The translations under genes were made by a program, and so were the position numbers. Source: Gaetbulibacter sp. S0825 (GTDB taxonomy: Bacteria > Bacteroidota > Bacteroidia > Flavobacteriales > Flavobacteriaceae). From it: a DNA stretch of 64,000 nt. The stretch covers positions 186,001-250,000 of the forward strand of contig NZ_JAATJT010000002.1 of the NCBI RefSeq assembly GCF_011777505.1, written 5' to 3'. The notes under the pieces are model-generated. The model saw nothing but the letters and a program-made list of their open reading frames with translations, made no database searches and was not told the origin of the DNA. Shown piece after piece: positions 50,476-59,788 of the stretch. The stretch's first letter is position 1. Every line of letters begins with the position of its first letter.

Positions 50476-50574
50476 TGTAATCGTTTATTTTAAGACGAAT
50501 AATATCAATTGTTGTTACTTTTTGACTGTAAATTATAAAAATCAATCACTATTTTAGCACTAAAGTTTTAGAAA

Positions 50575-51432
50575 ATGATATCGCAAGCGCAATTTCAAAA
50601 AGAAATAGATTTAATAATAACTAATGCCGTTAGGGAAGATGTTGGCGATGGTGACCATAGCTCATTATCGTGTATTCCAAGTGCAGCAAAAGGAAAAGCG
50701 AAACTACTAGTTAAAGACAAAGGCGTTATAGCTGGTGTTGAATTTGCAAAGCAAGTATTTGCTTATGTTGATGAAAATATGACTGTTGAAACATTAATTG
50801 AAGATGGAAGCTCTGTTAATTATGGAGATATTGTGTTTTATGTAGAAGGTGCATCACAATCTATTTTAAAAGCAGAACGTTTAGTTTTAAATGCTATGCA
50901 GCGCATGAGTGCGATTGCAACTAAAACCAAAACATTTGTTGATTTATTAGAAGGAACTGGAACGAAAATATTAGACACTAGAAAGACTACTCCTGGTATT
51001 AGGGCTCTGGAAAAATGGGCTGTAAAAATTGGAGGAGGTGAAAATCATAGGTTTGCATTGTACGACATGATTATGTTAAAAGACAACCATATAGACTTTG
51101 CCGGAGGTATCACAAAAGCTATTAATAAAACCAAAACGTATTTAAAAGAAACCAATAGGGATTTAAAAATTATTGTTGAAGCAAGAAGTCTTAAAGAAAT
51201 TGAAGAAATTTTAGAAAGCGATGGTATTTACCGAATTTTAATTGATAATTTTAATTATGAAGATACGCGTAATGCGGTTGAGTTAATTGGAGATAAGTGT
51301 TTAACAGAATCTTCTGGAGGCATTAACGAAAAAACTGTACGTAAATATGCAGAGTGTGGTGTAGACTTCATTTCTAGTGGAGCTTTAACACATTCGGTGT
51401 ATAATATGGATTTAAGCTTAAAAGCTGTGTAA
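50575..51432 (+). CDS. nadC: Nicotinate-nucleotide pyrophosphorylase (carboxylating)
   Basis: 285 residues. Quinolinate phosphoribosyltransferase motifs: EDVGDGDHSSLSCIP, NAMQRMSAIATKT, DTRKTTPGIRALEKWAVKIGGGENHRFALYDMIMLKDNH and IIVEARSLKEI. The TRKTTPG and IGGGxNHR stretches bind PRPP and quinolinate. The enzyme makes nicotinate mononucleotide in de novo NAD synthesis. It is immediately followed, with no gap, by the YihY gene (TAA then ATG), so they form an operon with priA. Confidence 0.95.
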   Translation: MISQAQFQKEIDLIITNAVREDVGDGDHSSLSCIPSAAKGKAKLLVKDKGVIAGVEFAKQVFAYVDENMTVETLIEDGSSVNYGDIVFYVEGASQSILKAERLVLNAMQRMSAIATKTKTFVDLLEGTGTKILDTRKTTPGIRALEKWAVKIGGGENHRFALYDMIMLKDNHIDFAGGITKAINKTKTYLKETNRDLKIIVEARSLKEIEEILESDGIYRILIDNFNYEDTRNAVELIGDKCLTESSGGINEKTVRKYAECGVDFISSGALTHSVYNMDLSLKAV

Positions 51433-52371
51433 ATGACCAAACATATTGAAGAACGATTAGATAAGATTCCTGTTATTAACTTGGTAGTTAGGTTTTTAAA
51501 AAACATTAAGCTTCCAGGTTTTGAGGGATTGTCTTTGTATGATCTTCTAGAGATGTACACGATTGGTATAGTTCAAGGCGCTTTAACAACACGAGCAAGC
51601 GCTATAGCTTTTAATTTTTTTACAGCTATTTTCCCTTTTTTACTGTTTATTATTATCATTATTCCAGTAATACCATTTGAGAATTTTCAAGTAGACTTTT
51701 TAGATTTTCTCGACTCTTTTTTACCACCTCAAACATCCGATTTTTTTAACGAAAATATATTTAACAATATTAGTGTAGATAGCCAAGGAGGTTTGCTTTG
51801 GGCAATACTTATCTTGTCTATTATATTAATGGCAAATGGTGTAAGTGCTGTGTTTTCAGGGTTTGAGTACTCATACCATAAGCAACTCACCAGAAGCGTG
51901 TTTAAACAGTATTTATACGCTTTAGGAGTTGCAATAATCCTAGCGTTTTTATTAATTGTTACTGTTGGAGTGTTTGGGTATTTCCAAATTTATATCATTC
52001 AGCCACTATATGAAGGAATAAGTGGTCAAGATATTGAAACCTCATCTGGTTTGTCTTGGATAATTTTTGGGAAATACATGTTCTTTACGGTTATGTTATA
52101 TATAGCAACCGCTACTTTGTATTATTTTGGAACAAAAGAAGGAAAACACTCTAAGTTCTTTTCGGTAGGTGCTTTGTTTACAACTTTACTAATTCTATTA
52201 ACTTCCTATCTTTTTGGAGTATATATAGAGAATTTTTCTAAGTATAACGAGTTGTATGGTTCTATTGGAGCTTTGTTGATTTTGTTATTCTACTTATGGT
52301 TAAATTCAAATATTTTGCTCTTGGGGTATGAACTTAATGCTTCTTTGCAGCAATTAAAGCGTAAGTTTTAG
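51433..52371 (+). CDS. YihY/BrkB family membrane protein
   Basis: 312 residues with six membrane helices starting at about 55. Family motifs: TTRASAIAFNFFTAIFPFLLFI in the first helix pair, and YGSIGALLILLFYLWLNSNILLLGYELNA in the last. The N-terminal cytoplasmic part (about 1-30) is basic. The family is not RNase BN, though sometimes labelled so; its function in envelope transport is unproven. It starts right after the nadC stop codon, and priA follows after one base. Confidence 0.9.
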   Translation: MTKHIEERLDKIPVINLVVRFLKNIKLPGFEGLSLYDLLEMYTIGIVQGALTTRASAIAFNFFTAIFPFLLFIIIIIPVIPFENFQVDFLDFLDSFLPPQTSDFFNENIFNNISVDSQGGLLWAILILSIILMANGVSAVFSGFEYSYHKQLTRSVFKQYLYALGVAIILAFLLIVTVGVFGYFQIYIIQPLYEGISGQDIETSSGLSWIIFGKYMFFTVMLYIATATLYYFGTKEGKHSKFFSVGALFTTLLILLTSYLFGVYIENFSKYNELYGSIGALLILLFYLWLNSNILLLGYELNASLQQLKRKF

Positions 52372-52372
52372 T

Positions 52373-54838
52373 ATGTTTAATTCAAGCTATTTTATAGACG
52401 TCATACTACCAATTCCACTAGAAAAACAATTCACTTATGCTATAACTAAAGCAGAATCAGGATTTTTAAAAACAGGAATGCATGTTGCTGTACCTTTTGG
52501 AAAACGTAAAATATATACAGCACTTGTTTTAAGCATCCATCAAAATGCTCCTGAAGCCTACGAAGCAAAAGAAATTCACCAAATCCTCGATGAGCAACCC
52601 ATAGTTAATGAGTTTCAAATAACTCTTTGGCAATGGATGGCCAATTACTATATGTGTACGCTTGGCGATATTTTAAGAGCTGCATTACCTAGTGCTTTTT
52701 TATTGGAAAGTGAGACAAATATTATTTTAAATAAGGATGAGGAGGTTGACGATTTACAACTAAAAGACGATGAATTCTTGGTTTTTGAAGCGTTGCAATA
52801 TCAGTCTAGTTTAAAGATTGAAGATATTAGCAATATCCTTGATAAAAAAAATGTATTTCCAGTTATAAAAAGACTTTTAGAAAAAAGTGTCATAAATGTT
52901 GAAGAGGAGTTATATGAAAAATACAAACCAAAATTAATTAGGTATGTAAAATTGAATGATATTTATAGTGTAGATGATACTCTAAATGTGTTGATGGAAA
53001 CTTTAAGTCGTGCACCAAAACAACGAGAAATAATCATGTCGCTTTTCATGTTAAAATCGGCTTCAAAAAAACCAATAAAAGTATCCGATGTATTAGAAAA
53101 AAGTAAGGCTTCTTCAGCTCAGGTAAAAGCGTTAATTGATAAAGAAATATTAGAAGAATACTATTTAAAAACTGATAGGGTTTCCTTTGAAAAGGATGAG
53201 ATTTCAGAGTCAAAGTCTTTAAATAAAGACCAAGAAATTACTTTAAATGAGATAATTAAATCATTTGAAAATCAAAATGTTAATTTATTACATGGCGTTA
53301 CATCATCTGGAAAAACAGAAATCTATGTAAAGCTTATTGAAGAGGTTTTAAAACAAGAAAAACAGGTATTGTATTTAGTGCCAGAAATCGCGTTAACCTC
53401 TCAATTAGTAAACAGATTAAGCACGTATTTTGGTAATCAAATTGCGGTATATCATTCACGTTATTCTTTGAATGAACGTGTTGAGGTTTGGAATCAGGTA
53501 TTAGACAATTCTGACAAGGCAAAAGTGATCCTTGGTGCACGTTCATCCGTGTTTTTGCCTTTTAGTAATTTAGGGTTAATTATTGTCGATGAAGAACATG
53601 AGCAATCTTATAAACAATTCGACCCAGCACCACGCTATAATGCAAGAGATACTGCTATAGTGCTTGCTAATTTATTTAAAGCCAAAACACTCTTGGGTTC
53701 TGCTACGCCAAGTATTGAGAGCTACTATAATGCAGTTAAAGAGAAAAAGTACGGTTTTACTGAGTTACATACACGTTATAATGATGTGTTAATGCCAGAA
53801 ATTGAACTTGTGGATATTAAAGACAAGCAGAAGCGTAAACGTATGCAAGGTCATTTTAGTGATAGGCTTATTGAAGAAATAAACGAAGCTTTAGACAATG
53901 ATAATCAAATAATATTATTCCAAAATCGTAGAGGGTTTTCGCCAATTATTGAGTGTAACACTTGTGGTCATTCACCACAATGCTCTAATTGTGATGTGAG
54001 TTTAACTTATCACCAATATAAAAATCAATTACGTTGTCATTATTGTGGGTATGCTATTGCAATGCCTAAAAATTGTGCGGCTTGCGGTAGTAGTGAGCTA
54101 GACAATAAAGGTTTTGGTACTGAGCAAATAGAGGAGGAGGTTAAAACGTTGTTCCCAAAAGTAAGAGTGGCTAGAATGGATTTAGATACCACTAGAGGGA
54201 AATATAGTTACGAACGTATAATTCATTCTTTTGAACAGCATGAGGTAGATGTACTAGTAGGTACACAAATGGTAACTAAAGGCTTAGATTTTAGAAATGT
54301 GAAACTAGTTGGTATTATGAATGCTGATAGTCTATTGAATTTTCCTGATTTTAGAGCTCATGAGCGTAGTTTTCAATTGATGCAGCAAGTAGCAGGGAGA
54401 GCAGGTAGAACTGATGTAAGAGGAAAAGTGCTTATTCAAACCTACAATCCTTATCATAAAATTTTACAACAAGTATCTACTAATGATTATCTAGGAATGT
54501 TTTATGAGCAATTGGATGAACGACATAATTATAAATACCCACCAATTTACAGACTTATTAAAATAACCTTAAAACATAGAGATTATAATAAAGTAAACGA
54601 TGGAGCAGAGTGGATGGCAAAATCTTTTAGACAAGTGTTTAAACAACATGTGTTAGGTCCTGAGTTTCCACCAATTTCTAGAATTAGAAATCAGTATCAT
54701 AAAAACATACTTATAAAAATCCCTCAAAATCAATCTTTATCAAAAACAAAAGAAGCTATTCTTAAAATAAAGAACAGCTTCTTAAGTATCAAAGATTTTC
54801 GTCCGATTAAAGTAATTTTAAATGTCGATAATTATTAA
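52373..54838 (+). CDS. priA: Primosomal replication protein N' (PriA helicase)
   Basis: 821 residues. N-terminal DNA-binding part, then helicase with Walker A GVTSSGKTEIY, VPEIALTSQLV, DEEHEQSYKQ, GSATPSIESYYN and the zinc-binding CNTCGHSPQCSNCDVSL plus CHYCGYA and CAACGS cysteines. The last motif KGLDFRNVKLVGIMNADS and the GRAGRT box complete it. PriA restarts stalled forks by loading DnaB. It ends 4 nt before the converging LytTR regulator. Confidence 0.95.
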   Translation: MFNSSYFIDVILPIPLEKQFTYAITKAESGFLKTGMHVAVPFGKRKIYTALVLSIHQNAPEAYEAKEIHQILDEQPIVNEFQITLWQWMANYYMCTLGDILRAALPSAFLLESETNIILNKDEEVDDLQLKDDEFLVFEALQYQSSLKIEDISNILDKKNVFPVIKRLLEKSVINVEEELYEKYKPKLIRYVKLNDIYSVDDTLNVLMETLSRAPKQREIIMSLFMLKSASKKPIKVSDVLEKSKASSAQVKALIDKEILEEYYLKTDRVSFEKDEISESKSLNKDQEITLNEIIKSFENQNVNLLHGVTSSGKTEIYVKLIEEVLKQEKQVLYLVPEIALTSQLVNRLSTYFGNQIAVYHSRYSLNERVEVWNQVLDNSDKAKVILGARSSVFLPFSNLGLIIVDEEHEQSYKQFDPAPRYNARDTAIVLANLFKAKTLLGSATPSIESYYNAVKEKKYGFTELHTRYNDVLMPEIELVDIKDKQKRKRMQGHFSDRLIEEINEALDNDNQIILFQNRRGFSPIIECNTCGHSPQCSNCDVSLTYHQYKNQLRCHYCGYAIAMPKNCAACGSSELDNKGFGTEQIEEEVKTLFPKVRVARMDLDTTRGKYSYERIIHSFEQHEVDVLVGTQMVTKGLDFRNVKLVGIMNADSLLNFPDFRAHERSFQLMQQVAGRAGRTDVRGKVLIQTYNPYHKILQQVSTNDYLGMFYEQLDERHNYKYPPIYRLIKITLKHRDYNKVNDGAEWMAKSFRQVFKQHVLGPEFPPISRIRNQYHKNILIKIPQNQSLSKTKEAILKIKNSFLSIKDFRPIKVILNVDNY

Positions 54839-54842
54839 TGTT

Positions 54843-55538
54843 TTAAATATTATTTAAAGCATCTACCAATTGGGTCTTTTTATTCCTACTTAAAGGAATT
54901 TCGTAAGCTCCAACTTCAACATTTTTACTATTAAAGCGATCAATTTTATCTAAATTAACGATATAAGATTTATGAATTCTTAAGAATTTACCTTCTGGTA
55001 ACTCTGCTTCAAAAGCCTTCATAGTAGATAATACCACTAAGCTATTTTCTTCGGTCACTAATTTTACATAGTCACCAAGAGCTTCAATCCATTTTATATC
55101 CTTAATGTAAACCTTTCTCTTTTTTAAATTACTCTTTACAAAAATGTGCTCACCATCAGTCTCTTTAAAGTCCAGCGTTAGTTTATGCTGCTCTAGAGCT
55201 TTATCTACGGCAGTATTAAAGCGTTCTCTTGTAATTGGTTTTTGTAGATAATCTGTAGCATCGTAATTAAATGCTTTAAATGCATACTCTGTTTTACCTG
55301 TGACGAAAATAATTTGGGGTTTATTATTTAGTACGTCTAGTAATTCAAAGCCATTTAAAACAGGCATTTCGATATCCAGAAAGATTAAGTCTACTTTGTG
55401 AGTATTGAGTCCGTTCTTAGTTTCCAGGGCGCTGCTATATTCTGCAATCAAGTTAAGAGAAGGGTGATTCTCAATAAGCTTGACTATAGATAAGCGTTGG
55501 ATTGCGGAGTCATCTACAACAACACAGTTTAAAGTCAT
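54843..55538 (-). CDS. LytTR-type response regulator
   Basis: 231 residues. The receiver domain has the acidic DD at 9-10, the phospho-accepting Asp55 in FLDIEMPVLNGFE, Thr in VTGKTEYA and Lys in DYLQKPITRERF. The LytTR DNA-binding domain (about 130-231) includes IFVKSNLKKRKVYIKDIKWIEALGDYVKLVTE and LRIHKSYIVNLDKIDRF. No histidine kinase gene is adjacent, so it is an orphan regulator or its partner is elsewhere. The target is unknown. Confidence 0.92.
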   Translation of the reverse strand: MTLNCVVVDDSAIQRLSIVKLIENHPSLNLIAEYSSALETKNGLNTHKVDLIFLDIEMPVLNGFELLDVLNNKPQIIFVTGKTEYAFKAFNYDATDYLQKPITRERFNTAVDKALEQHKLTLDFKETDGEHIFVKSNLKKRKVYIKDIKWIEALGDYVKLVTEENSLVVLSTMKAFEAELPEGKFLRIHKSYIVNLDKIDRFNSKNVEVGAYEIPLSRNKKTQLVDALNNI

Positions 55539-55670
55539 AACATTTCTTGTTTTAGGTTAAGATATCGACAATAGTACAAAAAATTCGGTTAAAAACCAAA
55601 AAACGTCGATAAACTGTTTTGATTAACAAAATTTTAACATTTATTTAGGAATGAAAAAATACCTATAAAA

Positions 55671-55704
55671 TTGTTGCCATAACAATAAAAAATACCTATT
55701 TTTG
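55671..55704 (+). promoter_or_regulatory. Promoter of the rpsF operon
   Basis: TTG triplets at 55671-55676 and TATTTTTG at 55697-55704 (a TAnnTTTG match) are about 20 nt apart. The rpsF ATG is at 55737, leaving a leader of about 25 nt. Confidence 0.65.
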
Positions 55705-55736
55705 CAGCCATTTTAAACATAAATAAATAATTTAAT

Positions 55737-56075
55737 ATGAATCATTACGAAACTGTTTTCATCTTGAATCCCGTTTTATCTGAAGACCAGATAAAGGAAA
55801 CAGTAAAGAAATACGAAGATTTTCTTGTTTCTAAAGGTGCAAAGATGATAGCTAAAGAAGATTGGGGACTAAAAAAATTAGCCTACCCAATTCAAAACAA
55901 AAAGAGTGGATTTTATCACTTATTCGAATACCAAGTAGCTGGCGAAGTTATTGACCCTCTTGAGGTAGAATTTAGAAGAGACGAGCGTTTTATGCGTTAT
56001 TTAACGGTAGCTTTAGATAAGCATGCTGTGTCTTGGGCAGAAAGAAGAAGAGTTAAACTTAAAGAAAAAGCGTAA
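55737..56075 (+). CDS. rpsF: 30S ribosomal protein S6
   Basis: 112 residues starting [28 protein letters not shown], with [24 protein letters not shown] and [18 protein letters not shown], the standard S6 pattern. It binds the 30S platform with S18. It heads an S6-S18-L9 operon with tight spacing (2 nt to rpsR, 13 nt to rplI). No ssb gene lies between S6 and S18, unlike in many Proteobacteria and Firmicutes. Confidence 0.97.
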   Translation: MNHYETVFILNPVLSEDQIKETVKKYEDFLVSKGAKMIAKEDWGLKKLAYPIQNKKSGFYHLFEYQVAGEVIDPLEVEFRRDERFMRYLTVALDKHAVSWAERRRVKLKEKA

Positions 56076-56077
56076 TT

Positions 56078-56374
56078 ATGTCATCTATAGAACAACAATC
56101 TAAAGGAAAAAAAGAAGGGGAAATTAGATATTTAACTCCTCTTAACATAGATACTAGCAAGAAAAAGAAGTATTGTATGTTTCAGAAGACTGGAATCAAG
56201 TATGTTGATTACAAAGATCCAGACTTTTTAATGAGATTTATAAACGAACAAGGGAAGATTTTACCAAGACGTCTTACAGGTACTTCATTGAAATACCAAC
56301 GTAAAGTTGCTGTTGCAGTAAAAAGAGCGCGTCACTTGGCGTTAATGCCTTACGTAGCCGATTTATTAAAATAA
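56078..56374 (+). CDS. rpsR: 30S ribosomal protein S18
   Basis: 98 residues: [63 protein letters not shown]. The C-terminal ALLPY-like end and the RRxTG segment are diagnostic. The N-terminal 20 residues are a Bacteroidota-style extension (about 20 more than E. coli). It pairs with S6 on the platform of the small subunit. It begins 2 nt after rpsF. Confidence 0.97.
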   Translation: MSSIEQQSKGKKEGEIRYLTPLNIDTSKKKKYCMFQKTGIKYVDYKDPDFLMRFINEQGKILPRRLTGTSLKYQRKVAVAVKRARHLALMPYVADLLK

Positions 56375-56387
56375 AATACCGATAACA

Positions 56388-56837
56388 ATGGAACTTATAT
56401 TAAAACAAGACGTTGAAAATTTAGGATTTAAAGACGAGATTGTAACAGTTAAGAACGGTTATGGTAGAAATTTTTTAATTCCTCAAGGACAAGCAATTTT
56501 AGCAACAGCTTCTGCAAAGAAGGTATTAGCTGAAAACTTAAAGCAACGCGCTTTTAAAGAGAAAAAAATTGTTGATGACGCTAATAAAGTGGCAGAAGCA
56601 ATTAAAGCATTAGAAATTAAGATTGCTGCTAAAGTAGGATCTGGTGATAAGTTATTTGGATCTGTAAATAACATCAATGTTTCTGAAGCTTTAGAAAAAG
56701 AAGGTCAAGAAATTGATAAAAAATATATCACTATTCCTGGTGGTAGTATTAAGCGTTTAGGAAAGTACACAGCAGTAGTTAGATTACACAGAGAAGTATC
56801 TGTTGATTTAGATTTCGAAATTGTACCACAAGCTTAA
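56388..56837 (+). CDS. rplI: 50S ribosomal protein L9
   Basis: 149 residues starting MELILKQDVENLGFKDEIVTVKNGYGRNFLIPQGQA, the N-terminal RNA-binding domain, followed by the long connecting helix (about 40-75) and the C-terminal domain ending FEIVPQA. L9 contacts helix 76 of 23S rRNA near the L1 stalk. It closes the operon; a terminator follows at 56861. Confidence 0.97.
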   Translation: MELILKQDVENLGFKDEIVTVKNGYGRNFLIPQGQAILATASAKKVLAENLKQRAFKEKKIVDDANKVAEAIKALEIKIAAKVGSGDKLFGSVNNINVSEALEKEGQEIDKKYITIPGGSIKRLGKYTAVVRLHREVSVDLDFEIVPQA

Positions 56838-56860
56838 ATAGCTTTTCACAATATAAAACT

Positions 56861-56893
56861 AACCGTTTAGATACTATTTCTAGACGGTTTTTT
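56861..56893 (+). terminator. Terminator of the rpsF-rpsR-rplI operon
   Basis: AACCGTTTAGA-TACTATT-(TCTAGACGGTT) forms an 11-bp stem with one G-T wobble, followed by six T. It lies 23 nt after the rplI stop. Confidence 0.85.
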
Positions 56894-56912
56894 AATTTTT
56901 AACCATCATATT

Positions 56913-57800
56913 ATGTCACGTATTACTCTTTTTATTGCCTTTTTAATCATTTTTTCTTGTAAAGGAAAACCTAATCAAATCAAAGAAGTTGTAACTAACG
57001 AAGCGAAAAAATCAGCTTTAATAGATACTTTTAAGTATACCGAAGGTAGTGAACCAATAATAAGTGTGCATCGTGGAGGTGTTGGACTAGTAAATTATCC
57101 TGAGAATTGCTTAGAGACTATAGAATATGTAAACGATAGTATCTCGGCAGTATTTGAAATAGATGTAGCCAAAACCAAAGATGGTGTTTTGGTGTTAATG
57201 CACGATAATACACTTGAACGAACCACTACTGGAACAGATAGAATAGAGAAGTATACATATCAAGAATTACAAGCATTTAATTTAGTAGATGATTTTGGAA
57301 CAGAAACCACTTTTAAAATCCCAAAATTTACAGATGTATTAGCATGGGCTAAAAAAAACAAGGCCATTCTTACTGTCGATATCAAGAGAAGTGTTGATGT
57401 TGCTAATGTTATAGAAGCAATTAGAGAACAACAAGCCGAAGACGTTTCAGTTATTATCACTTATGATGTGATGCAAGCTCTTAAAGCTTATAAATTAGCT
57501 CCAGATTTATTGTTATCAGTTTCAGCTAGAAACCTTGAAGAATTAAACTGGTTGTTAGAAACTGAGATTCCAACAGAAAATATGTTAGCTTTTACTGGAA
57601 CCAGATTATCTGATGCTAAATTGTACAACGAATTACATAATTTGGGTGTCACAACAATGCTAGGAACGCTTGGTAACCTTGATAAGCAAGCTGAAGCTAG
57701 AGGAGATAACTTATATATGACATGGCGCAAACTGGGAATAGATGTGTTTGCAACCGACAGACCATTTCAAGCAGCTGCAGCACTAAATATTGTAAAGTAG
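56913..57800 (+). CDS. Glycerophosphodiester phosphodiesterase, lipoprotein
   Basis: 295 residues. The lipoprotein signal ends IFSC with Cys16. GDPD core: HRGGVGLVNYPENCLETIEYVNDSISAVFEIDVAKTKDGVLVLMHDNTLERTT, with HRG, the ExD pair and the catalytic His, then YQELQAFNL and ILTVDIK. The substrate should be a glycerophosphodiester or a related phosphodiester hydrolysed at the outer side of a membrane. It is followed closely (24 nt) by the DUF6495 gene on the same strand. Confidence 0.9.
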   Translation: MSRITLFIAFLIIFSCKGKPNQIKEVVTNEAKKSALIDTFKYTEGSEPIISVHRGGVGLVNYPENCLETIEYVNDSISAVFEIDVAKTKDGVLVLMHDNTLERTTTGTDRIEKYTYQELQAFNLVDDFGTETTFKIPKFTDVLAWAKKNKAILTVDIKRSVDVANVIEAIREQQAEDVSVIITYDVMQALKAYKLAPDLLLSVSARNLEELNWLLETEIPTENMLAFTGTRLSDAKLYNELHNLGVTTMLGTLGNLDKQAEARGDNLYMTWRKLGIDVFATDRPFQAAAALNIVK

Positions 57801-57824
57801 AAATTATAAAATAGTATAGTTACG

Positions 57825-58295
57825 ATGAAATACGCGAGATTATCCAAAGAACAATTTGAAGAACTACACCAAGAATTCATAAACTTTTTGGCAACACAGT
57901 CTATAACAGCGGACGAGTGGCAAGATATTAAAGCTAATAAACCAGAAGTTGCTGAACAAGAATTAGACGTTTTTAGCGATTTAGTTTGGGAAGGTGTACT
58001 AACCAAAGCCGAATATTTAGAAAATATATCACCACAACATATATACCTATTTCATTTAGCCGAAGCACAAATAGAGCTCATAGGTTTAAAAGTTACCAAT
58101 ACAACTATAGATTTAACGACTAGAGAAGGGTTTTCGTGGTTACGTGAAAATTTAATGGACGATACTGTTGAACTCTTTCAGGCAAAAAAAGAGTATTCAG
58201 AAGATAAACAACTAGATAAGTTTGCTTTAATACAGCAAGGCTCTGTTATTACAAAAGGAGATTTGTTTAAGTATTTTGATAAATTGGTTGGCTAG
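57825..58295 (+). CDS. DUF6495 family protein
   Basis: 156 residues beginning MKYARLSKEQFEELHQEFINFLATQSITADEW, which I recognise as the DUF6495 signature found across Flavobacteriia. It is mostly helical and acidic, with no signal peptide or membrane segment. Function unknown. The gene lies between GDPD and hisS and ends 41 nt before hisS, so it is possibly co-transcribed with it. Confidence 0.82.
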   Translation: MKYARLSKEQFEELHQEFINFLATQSITADEWQDIKANKPEVAEQELDVFSDLVWEGVLTKAEYLENISPQHIYLFHLAEAQIELIGLKVTNTTIDLTTREGFSWLRENLMDDTVELFQAKKEYSEDKQLDKFALIQQGSVITKGDLFKYFDKLVG

Positions 58296-58336
58296 GTTTA
58301 TAAAAAAGTAAGATATTTGTTTTATAAGACATTATA

Positions 58337-59707
58337 ATGGCGCAAAAACCAAGCATTCCAAAAGGGACTAGAGATTTTAATCCAGAGCAAGTTGCAAAAC
58401 GTAACTATATATTTAATACTATTAAATCTAGTTTTGAACGTTTTGGATTTCAACCTATTGAAACGCCAAGTTTTGAGAATTCGGATACGTTGATGGGGAA
58501 ATATGGTGAGGAAGGTGACCGATTGATTTTTAAGATTTTGAATTCTGGAGATTACTTGTCTAAAGCAAATGAAAATGCTTATAACGAGAAAGATTCAAAT
58601 AAATTAACTCCAAGTATCTCTGAAAAAGCCCTACGCTACGACCTAACTGTGCCTTTTGCTCGCTACGTCGTACAACACCAAAACGATATTGTATTTCCGT
58701 TTAAACGTTATCAAATACAACCAGTTTGGAGAGCCGATAGACCACAAAAAGGGCGTTTTAGAGAGTTTTACCAATGTGATGCAGATGTGGTTGGTTCTAC
58801 ATCGTTATGGCAAGAAGTAGAGTTTGTGCAACTGTATGATGAGGTATTCACCAACTTAGGTTTAAAGGGTACTACAATAAAAATAAATAACCGTAAAATT
58901 TTATCAGGAATTGCCGAAGTTATTGGTGCTCAAGATAAACTCATTGACTTTACCGTAGCACTTGATAAACTGGATAAAATAGGTGAGGAGAAGGTAAAAG
59001 AGGAAATGTTAAGTAAAGAAATTACCGAAGAAGGTATTTCTAAGCTTCAACCTCTATTCACTTTAAAAGGCGATTTTGGTGACCAAGTTGATGGCTTAAA
59101 AACGATTTTAAGCACTTCAGAAGTTGGCTTAAAAGGTATTGAAGAATTAGAGTTTATTGATAAAGCAATTTCTACTTTACAATTAAAGTCGGCATCATTG
59201 CAACTAGATGTTACCCTTGCAAGAGGCTTAAATTACTACACAGGCGCTATATTTGAAGTGTCAGCACCAAAAGGCGTACATATGGGTTCTATTGGTGGAG
59301 GAGGTCGTTACGATGACCTAACGGGGATTTTTGGATTAAAAGATGTGAGTGGCGTTGGTATTAGTTTTGGTTTAGATAGAATTTACTTGGTTCTTGAAGA
59401 GTTAGATTTATTTCCAGAAACTGTGAGCAACAAAGTAGATGTGTTGTTTATAAACTTTGGCGAAAAAGAAGCGCTGTTTGGTCTTAAAGCTATTAAAGCT
59501 ATTAGGGAAAAAGGTCTTAATGCCGAATTGTATCCTGATGCTGCTAAAATGAAAAAACAAATGACTTATGCCAACCGAAGAGCTATTCCTTATGTTGTTT
59601 TGGTAGGCGAGGAGGAGCTTAATAATAATCAATATACGCTTAAGGATATGAGCTCTGGTGAGCAACAAAAATACTCGCTAGACGAACTACTAAATAAAAT
59701 AAAATAA
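58337..59707 (+). CDS. hisS: Histidine-tRNA ligase
   Basis: 456 residues. Class II aaRS motifs: [20 protein letters not shown] (start of the catalytic core), [12 protein letters not shown] and [32 protein letters not shown] (motif 2), [14 protein letters not shown] and [13 protein letters not shown] (His A/B and motif 3). The anticodon-binding domain follows from about 350 ([35 protein letters not shown]). It aminoacylates tRNA-His. The convergent T9SS gene lies 81 nt away behind a hairpin. Confidence 0.96.
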   Translation: MAQKPSIPKGTRDFNPEQVAKRNYIFNTIKSSFERFGFQPIETPSFENSDTLMGKYGEEGDRLIFKILNSGDYLSKANENAYNEKDSNKLTPSISEKALRYDLTVPFARYVVQHQNDIVFPFKRYQIQPVWRADRPQKGRFREFYQCDADVVGSTSLWQEVEFVQLYDEVFTNLGLKGTTIKINNRKILSGIAEVIGAQDKLIDFTVALDKLDKIGEEKVKEEMLSKEITEEGISKLQPLFTLKGDFGDQVDGLKTILSTSEVGLKGIEELEFIDKAISTLQLKSASLQLDVTLARGLNYYTGAIFEVSAPKGVHMGSIGGGGRYDDLTGIFGLKDVSGVGISFGLDRIYLVLEELDLFPETVSNKVDVLFINFGEKEALFGLKAIKAIREKGLNAELYPDAAKMKKQMTYANRRAIPYVVLVGEEELNNNQYTLKDMSSGEQQKYSLDELLNKIK

Positions 59708-59737
59708 TAAATGGCTCCAAGAAATTGGAGCCATTTA
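59708..59737. terminator. Hairpin between hisS and the large T9SS gene
   Basis: TAAATGGCTCCA-AGAAAT-TGGAGCCATTTA is a perfect 12-bp stem. It starts one base after the hisS stop. T tracts are weak on the plus side but better on the minus side, so it may act mainly for the T9SS gene. Confidence 0.65.
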
Positions 59738-59788
59738 AGTTTAGTGAACTAACTAACAAAATAAAGTTTCAGTTTCCTAGCAATTTTT